A DNA stretch of 64,000 bases from Paramacrobiotus metropolitanus. Taxonomy: Eukaryota > Tardigrada > Eutardigrada > Parachela > Macrobiotidae. Position numbers and translations under genes: made by a program. The notes under the pieces were generated by a model that was not told where the DNA came from, made no database searches, and saw only the letters and a list, made by a program, of their open reading frames with translations. Within the stretch, counting starts at the first letter, position 1. Each line of letters begins with the position of its first letter. The stretch is from contig NW_026570240.1 in the NCBI RefSeq assembly GCF_019649055.1, positions 1,178,001 through 1,242,000 on the forward strand, written 5' to 3'. Shown in pieces: positions 37,401 through 46,692 of the stretch.

Positions 37401-40400
37401 TGCGCTTAATACTGCATATGCTTACATGCAGTTGTTGATGGAACTATACTAGGTCAGCATTGATGAAATCTCCGCTTACATGTGATCGCATGTGATACAC
37501 CTTTAGGCAAAATTTATGCGGTTTTAAATATCGTTTTGTTCTGCATCCAAGTAGACGTTTGCTGTACTTATCATGCGCTACCTGTGTTTCGTTCCTACGA
37601 TAGCAGCGACAACGTGAATTTATTAGAAGTAGAAGAAAATTTAATTTCGTGTACGTCCAAATCATCACTAATGTTAGTCAAATAAAACTTAAGAGTACGA
37701 TGATAATTATTTCGAATGCACCGCTTTGTGAGTGCCTGTTATAGTGCACGGTAGATTTCTGCTAATTAACGAAGTTATACAATTTGTCGCTGGACGCTGC
37801 TACATAAGCATTTAAATAAGCAGCGCCAGTAGTTAGTGAAGATTTACGACAGACGCAATCACGGATTTTTTAATTTGGAAACAAGGTTTTACGTTATTTG
37901 ACAAGCAGCTGACGAGTTTCAGCGTAAACAATTTACGTCATACAATAAAGTTGTTGCTCATAATTATTCGTTGGGCAGATATCATATGCATACTCGTACA
38001 ACTATTTTATTGATATTTTAAACGGCTTTAGTGGACATCTGAAAGAGAAAGTACTCTACAGGCTGCAAATATTTTCAAATAATGTACAACATTTGTACAG
38101 CAGATGTCGCACACGTGGTATTATGATAATTAAATTTCGGCAGCAGCACCAATTGCTATAATACGAGTATTATGATGTCAAGCAGATCATAAAAAACTTG
38201 TATCTGTAGGGTGCCCAGTTCCCACAAATGACGCATCGAAGTGCCATTATTTAAGGTATTTTTCTGCAGGGTATGGTTGCGGCTGCGGAATATGTCAAGA
38301 AGAAGCTGATCCAGGAAGGGAAGCTTAAGCAACTCCTACTGTTGTCAAAAGTAAGATGGCCTAATCAATACTGCCCTGTTAATTACAAAGTACTAAATGC
38401 TTGTTATAATGAAGCACTTGTCAACATTACATAATCATGAAATTCAAAATTACTAGCGGTGGTTGCGAACCACATTATTGCACGAGCGCGAGCGCCAATA
38501 CCACTGGGAAATAGTATTGGGATTGTGGAATTGGAAAAGCGTGACGTACGCTCTTCGTGGCGTCAGACAAATTTTATGCTCTTGACGAAGACTTATTGCA
38601 GCACCTCGCGCTTCGCGCTCAGTGCAAATAATTTCTGCTTGCATCTAATTACACTGTACTTTAGTATACTAGCGGTGGTTGCGAACCACATTATTGCACG
38701 AGCGCGAGCGCCAGTACCACTGGGAAATGGTATTGGGATTGTGGAATTGGAAAAGCGTGACGTACGCTCTTCGTGGCGTCAGACAAATTTTATGCTCTTG
38801 ACGAAGACTTATTGCAGCACCTCGCGCTTCGCGCTCGGTGCAAATAAAGTGCTTACATGTCTTATGTAGCTCAAAAACTTGTGGTACTACTTACTAGCGG
38901 TGGTTGTTAACCACATTATTGCACGAGCGCGAGCGCTAATACCACTGGGAAATGGTATTGGGATTGTGGAATTGGAAAAGTGTTACGTACGCTCTTCGTG
39001 GCGTCAGACAAATTTATGCTCTTGACGATCAGTTAATTGCAGCACCTCGCGCTTCGCGCTCGGTGCAAAAAATTTTACATTGGAGTCGGTACACTGTCCA
39101 AGCTTGACATCTTTAGTTACATAGCTGGAATAAATTGTTAAACAAAGATATCGGTATAGTACGGTAGTTAATACATTTCACGAAGATTGCAAGACGAATG
39201 TAAAAAAGGGAAAGGTATAACTCGTGTACGCATGCGACTAAAGTCACATACAGAGTTTGTCCCACTCAGTAATTCGGCGTACGGAAATGTTGAATAAATC
39301 AGTACTGACAGCAATCTTTTAATTATGCGGCATCTGTTTGTATGGTACTGTTTAAATTCGATGCCAAAAACAACAATCCACACACATATTAAGGTTTACG
39401 TTACACACACATATCTATATTAAGATCTATGTTTTGTATTTACTGTACAAATTGTTCGAACAGGAACGCACAGGATCCGAATACGATTTACTGTTGGTTG
39501 GTCATTCTCTGGGTGGTGGTACCGCCGCCATACTGGCAATAATGCTAAAACCGGAATTTCCCACGTTAAAATGCATTTGCTTCAGCCCTCCTGGAGGGCT
39601 TCTCAAGTGCGTTCGTTGTTATAAGACTATTTCGCTCTGTTCATATAAAAATATAAATACGTATTTTTAATTCGCAGTTTACCCGCCGCGGAATACAGCA
39701 AACCTTTCGTAACAACATGTTTGTTGGGAAAGGACATGGTTGCCCGCTTAGGTCTGCATCAACTGGAAGCTATGCGTTCCGATCTGTTGAACGTAATCCA
39801 ACGCAGCACTTGTCCGAAGGTAAACTAGTAGCGCGTACTGCAAATATATAGAAAAATTTACCTTATATGTAACTCCGGCTACCAACAAAAATGCAATGTT
39901 TTAACAGCAATAAGTTTTTGAGAATGTTTATCTTGGACTTGCAGTGGAAGATTTTGCTGAGCAGTATTTGCGGTCGTCTTTGTCCCACGGCACAAGTTGA
40001 TCCTGCACTGAAAAAATTCGCAGAAGAGCAGATAGCAAATTCGCAAAGAAAAAATAAACCAGTGTCTCCTTATATGACGACACATCCTCCTATGTACCTA
40101 CCTGGGAAAATAATCCAAATTGTAAGGCGGTACCCTAATGAGAAAAGGTGAGTAATTTGTACAATTTAACTGATTTTGTTGACACATGATTGCGGAATAT
40201 ATGGTGCTATTGCTATCATTGCTGTGCGGTTTCGATAAATCCTTTTTGTGTTTTTAGTGTTAGCAAGACACGTTCAGTGTAAGTATATTTTTATTCATGT
40301 TCACCATCACCTGCAAAAACTTAATATTTTAACTGCATCGGTTGAACTTATTTGTACCGGTACAGTTCTATTAACAGCTTACAGCCCAAGATAAGTACTA

Positions 40401-41638
40401 ATTTATCTTATTATTGTCTCTTGGCCGTTAGATGCTGCTTGAAGTCACAACGGAAAGGCGATCCCATTTACCAAGCCATTGAAGCCGACAGAGATAGCTT
40501 TTATGAAATTAGTCTTTCCCCGTCAATGGTGGACGACCACATGCCAGGTACGTACTGACCTGAGCAACGTTTACAAGGATAAAAGTTATTAATATCACTA
40601 CGAGTTGTATAAAATATTCTGCAGATACACTGCTGGCCGCAATGGAAAAGGTATGTAAAGTTAGAAACTTTCAAGCAATTTGCAAAATTTACAGTGGAAC
40701 GTATCGTGGCTGCCAGGTTCTGGAAGTTGTTGTCATACCCAACACAAACGGACTTCAAAATGACCCTGGAATAGACTTGTCGGATGCGACTTCCGGTTCC
40801 GGTACTTCAGATGCTACAGACGAAGGCCTGCCTGTCCGTCGTTCGAATATTCCTTACACGTTAGTCTTTACCAGTTTATAGGTATCTGGCAATTTTTTTC
40901 ACGATCGAACTTGATTGCAGACGTGATCTTACGCTGCCGTTTGCGGATGCAACTAGCAGTAACTTCCTATCAACACCCGGTTCACTGACGCCTTTTTCCG
41001 AAGGTTTCGCCAATCGCCCGGCGTCACGCTGCTCCAGCGTGTCTCGCCAGACTCTCCCGATCTCACAACTGGAAGAAACAGCTAGTAGCCATCCACGAAT
41101 TCAGATATATTCCTCTCTGGTCGATCAGGGGACATCGTGTTACACTCTGGGATCTCCTGGCTCCGAGACATCGTGTTTGGAAACCACACAAGCCGAAATC
41201 CATCTGGACACCTTTAACGCCAATCGGCATCTGGCGCCAGACAGCTTCGACTCGCCCAAGTACTCCACCACTCGCAGCCGAGTGTCGAAAGCCAAGAGTC
41301 TCAACGAGATGTGCGAAAGCAGTCCAAAAAAATCCAGACATCGAAAGGTCAGCGGTGAACCGTCACACCGGACCGCGGGCCGACCGAATGCTACCCGCAA
41401 TAATAATGCGGACCAGCAGAACCGCGCCCAACGCGCTAAATCGGTGTCACAAGAGACGCTACTTGTGGCTAGCAATAAAAAACCGCACGGGGTGCAGGTG
41501 CATGTGCAGGGCGTGGAGAATTATGATTTCCAGTCCAGCAGTCCGTCCCCCGTGCTGACCGTCAACCAAACCGGCACGGTGGCCAATTTCACGGTCTTGC
41601 CGGACAAGACCCAGTACGGAACGATCTATTATGTTTAA
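31439..41638 (+). CDS. DAGL: sn1-specific diacylglycerol lipase, 19 exons, 1018 aa
   Basis: DAGL cleaves diacylglycerol at the plasma membrane to make 2-arachidonoylglycerol. Exons: 31439-31533, 34672-34880, 35026-35127, 35254-35350, 35460-35534, 35654-35732, 35810-35866, 36037-36114, 36259-36330, 36587-36641, 36856-37334, 38270-38350, 39464-39606, 39678-39819, 39945-40147, 40258-40278, 40432-40547, 40625-40859, 40921-41638; every phase closes. The start [20 protein letters not shown] is the family hallmark. Four membrane segments follow, then [27 protein letters not shown], a Cys-rich insert, [18 protein letters not shown], the nucleophile elbow [22 protein letters not shown] (catalytic Asp region) and [14 protein letters not shown] (catalytic His region). 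Length and the long Ser-rich tail resemble DAGL-alpha (1,042 aa), with a basic SRHRK patch. Exon 16 is only 21 bases. Exon 11 contains an in-frame 87-base stretch that could be an intron. Confidence 0.95.
31534..34671 (+). other. Long first intron of the DAG lipase gene
   Basis: GT at 31534 (CTG/GTAAGT) to AG at 34671 joins Trp codon halves. It is 3.1 kb, four or more times the length of most introns here. The ORFs inside (for example 32472-32672, 33607-33807) have no family match and are not needed for the lipase. Long first introns often hold regulatory DNA, but nothing specific is visible. Confidence 0.8.
38451..38631. repeat. Hairpin-rich repeat, copy 1 of 3
   Basis: This is a 181-base unit starting TACTAGCGGTGGTTGCG. 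It holds nested inverted repeats: GTGGTTGCGAACCAC; ATACCACTGGGAAATAGTAT; GAGCGCGAGCGC near the start, which pairs with GCGCTTCGCGCTC near the end; and TTATTGCA..TGCAAATAA at the end. It sits in the intron between DAG lipase exons 12 and 13. Confidence 0.85.
38667..38847. repeat. Hairpin-rich repeat, copy 2 of 3
   Basis: Nearly identical to copy 1, 216 bases downstream. The change ATAGTAT to ATGGTAT makes the ATACCA..TGGTAT stem perfect. The linker between copies is unrelated sequence. Confidence 0.85.
38892..39070. repeat. Hairpin-rich repeat, copy 3 of 3
   Basis: More diverged, 179 bases. The first hairpin reads GTGGTTGTTAACCAC: only the loop is changed and the stem is kept. The end lacks the final AATAA stem bases. 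Confidence 0.8.
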
Positions 41639-41869
41639 CAATTACGGGTTTTTTCAGATCGTCTGGTACTGTAATTCTGCAATATGGCACACTTCTTGCA
41701 TCCTGAACAGGAAAACGTAATGTTCGACATTTTTGTTTGCTCAGTTTGGAGACCAGGCAAATAGAATACAATGGCAACGAGTGAAATAAGCCGGGTGCAG
41801 TTTTTCGCACTTGTCGTTTTTGTACCTCGTTTGTATTTTGTTGGATATTGTTTCCGATGAGGTACGATT

Positions 41870-41875
41870 AATAAA
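41870..41875 (+). terminator. AATAAA poly(A) signal, DAG lipase
   Basis: The hexamer is 232 bases after the stop. The remaining stretch to 42391 shows no gene and would hold the NSUN2 promoter. Confidence 0.5.
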
Positions 41876-42391
41876 CGAAATCACCGTAAAGGTGATAGAA
41901 TGCTAAGAAGAACTGGGAAAATGTCGTATTCGGTCTCTTATAACATTAAACGCACGCGATGTAATAAACACAAAACCCTGAGGAACCGGAAACGGATCCA
42001 GAAATAGGTAGTTGGCGCGCTGCTTGGTACAAGTTTGCATTATAAAGGCATATGCCGCCTATGGGAGGTTATGCATTCGTTTGTTCTGGCAGTGCAACTT
42101 TGCCGTTCGGCCTGTGCTCACTCGTTCAAGTACTTCTAAAAGACTGAAAACTCTCAGTTCTCTGGAAACTTTTCGAGTTACCTTATTTCGAAGCTTTTCT
42201 GTTCCATATAATTTGTTATTTGATATACAGTTAATTTTTGTAGGTTTATCGTATAATGAAACAAAAGACTGATAGAAGCTTACAATAGTGGAGCTGTGGT
42301 GTGGTGCCTTATACACTTTGTGTCTTCTTGGAAGTAAGGTAGCCGCTCGCGAGTCGCTACGTGCGATTTTTCAGTCGGCTGTGCAACAGGC

Positions 42392-44857
42392 ATGTCTAGC
42401 GCGGACAACGGTAGCGGTGATACCGTGATTCCTTCGAGCTGTGATGCCGGAGAAGGTTGTGCGGATACGAAAGTTCTGCCTGAAAATCTCCAACATTCTG
42501 TAAAGCGTCCTTTTTCTTTTGAAGAAGCGAATGGAAAGCAGGCCGAGAGTGTTTCCGGCTCCGATGAGTCGCAGCCTGTGGTTCCTGCAGGTGGCGAGGA
42601 AAGCGCAAAGAAACCCCGCAGAGATGATCGTGATTATCATCAGATCAAAAAGGACAATCCTCGCTTTAGGAAGTATGTGGAATCTTTGGGACTTCTACCA
42701 CCAGATCAATTAGATTTATTTTGGGAGACTGTCCGTGAACCACTGCCGACGTCGTTTCGCATCACGGGTTTTCGGCGCGACTGCGAAGCCTTCAAAGGAA
42801 TTATTAATAATCATTTCTTAGCGGGTTTACCGGAGGATGCAGCGCAGTTATGCACGGAGATTTCGTGGTATCCGGAGCAGTTAGCGTGGCAGATCAATCT
42901 CCACCGACGCCACATTAAACGCTGCGATGATTTCAAGAATTTGCGTGAGTTCATTATCAACGAGACAGCCAGCGGAAACATCAGTCGACAGGAAACTGTC
43001 AGTATGATTCCACCGCTCCTGCTGGATGTCAAACCGGGTCAGAATGTCTTGGACATGTGTGCAGCTCCGGGAAGCAAAACAGCGCAAATTGTGGACATGT
43101 TGCAGGAGGATCTTCGGATTGCTGAAAGCGACGGTACAGATTTTGTGGTTTTGCTTGATCAGTTATGGAAATTCTGCTCATATCAATTCTCATTCGCTGA
43201 TTCATTTTAGCTTACGGGTTTTCTTTAATCTGGTTTTCCGAAATTTATGGATGTAGTTTATTGAATCGTGGGTAGCCTATGTGGCAGTAACGGTACGAGT
43301 TTGATAGTTTTTCAAATGTTTGAACTTTAGCTATCAGATACTTTACCAGCGCTTGCGGCTATTTTATTTGTTAACTCGATTTAGTTCTGACTTTGTATTA
43401 CAGGGGCTCAAACCGAAGGCGAAACTCAAGGAAACGAAGGTACTTAATTTCGTGTCTGATTGGCAGCTTATCGAAGAATTGTTTTTAATTCAACTGATGT
43501 GAGATTAATTGTGATAATTTAATTTACATCTGATTTTAAAATACAATAATGTTTTTCAGAGGCGAAATTACCTAATGGATTGATTGTGGCCAACGACATG
43601 GAACTGAAGCGTTGCCAGCTTCTGACTCACCAGTTAAAGCGTCTCCAGTCTCCCTGCGTAGTGGTAACTAACCACGACGCCAGCCTGATGCCCAACGTGT
43701 CCCTGGATGGCGGCGATACGCCTGTTGCCTTTGACCGGATACTCTGCGATGTCCCCTGCAGTGGAGATGGAACTATCAGGAAAAATTTGGATTTGTGGCG
43801 GACATGGCATCCCCATAATGCTTTGGCCCTGCATCCCGTGCAGTACCGCATTCTGAAACGCGGACTAGAAATGCTGGCTGTTGGAGGCCGTTTGGTCTAT
43901 TCAACGTGCTCGATGAATCCCGTGGAGAACGAAGCAGTTATCAGTCGAGTACTAAACGAAGCCAAAACGTCGGTAGAGTTAGTGGATTGCAGTAACCGCC
44001 TGCCTGGTCTCCAGCGCAGACCTGGTTTACAACAGTGGTCGATTATGGGCGCCAATGAACAGGTCTACAGGGATTTCACGGAAGTGCCCAAAGACTTGAA
44101 AATGCGTATCCGCGTAGAGTTTTTTGCTCCGCCGAATGCGGAGACTTTGCATTTGGAGCGGTGTATGCGGGTGATGCCGCACTATCAAAATACCGGGGCG
44201 TTTTTTATCGCGGTATTAGAGAAAAAAGCCACACTTCCTTGGCAGCGATATGGCGCACTGTCACAAGTACGCGTGAAATCCCAGCGACTTTTCGAAAACG
44301 AACCGTTGGTTCAGTTTGCCACAGAGGATTCACAGACTTGGGAAGTAATTCGGAATTTCTTTCATGTGCATTCAGATTTTCCTGCCGACCAGTTATTTAT
44401 CCGAAAAAACACCCAGGAGAAGAGCCGACACATCTACTTGGTATCGAAAACAGTTAAGGATGTTCTACTGCAGAATCAGGATAAGTTACGAATTGTTAAT
44501 GCTGGTGTGAGGATTTTGACCCGTACAGGAGTTCAGGACAATTCGTGTCCGTACAGGTTGGCGCAGGAAGGACTGCATGTTTGGATGGAGTACTTGGATA
44601 TCGGTCGGATCACCCTCAATCGCGAAGAAGTCACCAAACTGATGAACAAGGATGTTATTGACTTGACTGCGCTTCGTCCGGAAACCAAACAGGATGTTGA
44701 CAAACTGCCGGTTGGGAGTGTTGTCGTGCGATATGAGAAGCCTGGTGGGATAATGTTCGAGTTAGCGGCCTGGCGCTCATCCTCCGCAATCAGGTGTTAT
44801 GTGGCGAAAGAAGAACGCGGGCATTTTCTGCGATTGTTGCAGATGGAAACAATGTGA
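42392..44857 (+). CDS. NSUN2: RNA cytosine-5 methyltransferase NSUN2, 3 exons, 691 aa
   Basis: NSUN2 methylates C5 of cytosine in many tRNAs and some mRNAs in the nucleus. Exons: 42392-43133, 43404-43439 (36 bases), 43560-44857. Visible: a low-complexity N-terminus with a basic SAKKPRRDD patch, FWETVREPLPTSFRITGF, the SAM-binding loop VLDMCAAPGSKTAQI, IVANDMELKRCQLLTHQLKR, the releasing-cysteine motif ILCDVPCSGDGTIRKN and the catalytic-cysteine motif LVYSTCSMNPVENEAV. The C-terminal part contains HIYLVSKTVKDVLLQN, typical of NSUN2. Human NSUN2 is 767 aa; the missing part is the Lys/Glu-rich C-terminal tail. The second acceptor could shift by two bases, but only the CAG/AGGCG choice keeps the frame. 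Confidence 0.95.
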
Positions 44858-44972
44858 CGAGCACTTTAACCTATTTACTATCCATTCAGTTGAAGTGTGC
44901 GATTTCGTACCTTTACTACGCTGCGGCTAACAATAAGTATCACGAGAAATGATGGGATTGCGAAGGGAAAAA

Positions 44973-44978
44973 AATAAA
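44973..44978 (+). terminator. AATAAA poly(A) signal, NSUN2
   Basis: The hexamer is 116 bases after the stop, within AAAAATAAACGG. The same AATAAACG context follows the DAG lipase stop. Confidence 0.6.
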
Positions 44979-45091
44979 CGGTTCTCTTCTGCTGTTCTGC
45001 AGAAGTGAGTATCACTAGCCGTTATATAGGAAAATCATCACTCAATTGATAAAAGCATGCCGTCTGTAGGATTCTTAGTGTGTCTTAACAT

Positions 45092-45379
45092 TTAACAATT
45101 TTGATTTTTATCACAATTCGCTCGCATCTGTAGTCGCCGACTTATCGACTCGTACCAGGTACAAAAGTCATTCACGGTCAACGGATGTAGAATTATTTCT
45201 TTTCTTCGTGTTATCACAGATTTCACTTTGTACAAATCAATCTCATGTCTCCAAACGTAACAATTTAAACTGTTATGAGATTTACGGACTACAAGCACCA
45301 AAAACTTCAACCCGACAACCGTAAAAAATACAAAAGTTAATTGCAGTAATACTGACAGAAAATATAATACTTTTCGCAT
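45092..45379 (-). CDS. Possible small secreted or membrane protein, 95 aa
   Basis: A single open frame begins MRKVLYFLSVLLQLTFVFFT, a strong signal peptide or membrane segment that continues into VVGLKFLVLVV. After it come a basic region and four Cys (LNCYVW, DFCTWY, RANCDKNQNC). It lies 73 bases beyond the end of the insulin-like peptide gene on the same strand. I recognise no family. The sequence is AT-rich, so a chance ORF or part of a 3' UTR is quite possible. Confidence 0.35.
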   Translation of the reverse strand: MRKVLYFLSVLLQLTFVFFTVVGLKFLVLVVRKSHNSLNCYVWRHEIDLYKVKSVITRRKEIILHPLTVNDFCTWYESISRRLQMRANCDKNQNC

Positions 45380-45451
45380 CGTTTCAGCGTCATGCGTATA
45401 AGCATTTCTGGCACGGGACTGAGAAAGGGAATCAGCTGTATTGTTTATTTG

Positions 45452-46692
45452 CTATATAGATAAATCTGCTGGCAGCACTTTCCGCTTTCTTCTGTAATAA
45501 TTTCTGGAGAAACGTTTTTGTCGAGTTGGTTCCGCAATTTGTCGAGTACTTGATTCCTCCATTAAAGGGGACAAATCAAAGGGCTCGTTTTCTTGAACCG
45601 CCGATGGAAATCGACTAAAAATTGATGCCGCTTCCGGTGAAGGCGCACTTTGCAGCGCCACAACAGAATTTGGGGGAAGCAAGCTCGATAAAGCAGTTTT
45701 GTTCTGATTGTCCTGTAAAAAGCAGATTTTTTAAAAAAACGTTCATAAAAACGAGTTCCTGTACTGTAACTGTTGCAACATTTCAAAATGGTAGTGCTAG
45801 TAGTAGTTGACTATAGTAAGGTAGACGACGATAATACGGCAATACACAGTGGACAACGGACGCGTATGAATATCCCCGGATTACTTGTTGCACATGGATT
45901 GCGGATTATATCAGTATGATAATAACAACTGTAGCACCCCAAAGTAGTAAAAGCATGAAAAGCTAAATAATTTGCTTTCTGAAGACACTGGAATTCTTTT
46001 TTGTATAGAGCAATGAAAGTAGAAAAGCTAAACTCTTCGCTTCATTAATTACCACGTACGCTATAAATATCAGTTTATGGCATGTTTTATAGATGTACAA
46101 AATTAAAAAGAATTCCTAATTCTGATACGACCTTTGCAGATTTTGTGCGGACTCGAAACTGCCACTGGTTAGTTGGATGGTTTTTAAACGTCGTTTACTC
46201 TGATTTTTTTTACCGCACCGTGCTAGCTGTTACATACCGCAAAGAGTGGTGACGATCCAAATAGGTTTAAAAGAGGCTGACCAGGAGGTTCAGCACAATA
46301 TTTGGTAAGTGCGCTGATGCTGCAAGGTCTCTCGCAACATTCCTCAACAATTCCACTAGAGTCAAAAATTTCCCGCTTTCTTCTTGATCGCGTCTGCAGT
46401 GCCAGTTGCACATTTGGACCTGTAACAATTAAAACGTAATGTAATTGGAATGGAATGTAATTACAGTACATATAAGCTATCGGTGAGATCTACTTTACCT
46501 GCAGCCAGTACTCTTTTAAATTTGCTTACCTAATCTTGAGTGATATTTTCCATGACATAATAATTTAAGGGCATTTGAGAGACCGTAGCCGCAAAACCGG
46601 CGATCACCGAAAATAACCGGAAGAAAACTGACGACTGCAAGGCAAATGACCAACATCCAATCCATATATCGCGACTTCATTGTACCGAACAT
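45452..46692 (-). CDS. Insulin-like peptide prohormone, 3 exons, 201 aa
   Basis: Exons from the start: 46530-46692, 46238-46419, 45452-45712; in phase (115 + 87 codons). Order: signal peptide (MDWMLVICLAVVSFLPVIFG), B chain with FCGYGLSNALKLLCHGKY (C-x11-C, as in insulin), a very short C peptide ending in the cleavage site RSRRKR, then the A chain beginning GIVEECCERPC and ending ALTKYC (CC-x3-C-x8-C, the canonical spacing). So all six cysteines of an insulin/IGF fold are present. After the A chain a tail of about 105 residues, mostly from exon 3, contains RQKR and RRKRK sites, like an IGF E-domain. It should be secreted and act on an insulin-type receptor. ATG at 46692 or 46680 could start translation. 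A naive reading of exon 2 runs past its donor to a stop. Confidence 0.93.

Noticed and set aside
38459-38869. 136-codon ORF with an internally repeated peptide
   Set aside because: It is produced by the tandem 216-base spacing of the structured repeat, a multiple of three. It is intronic DNA, not a repeat protein.
40651-40694. 44-base GT-AG candidate intron after MEK in the DAG lipase gene
   Set aside because: Removing it breaks the frame, while reading through keeps phase with the next exon.
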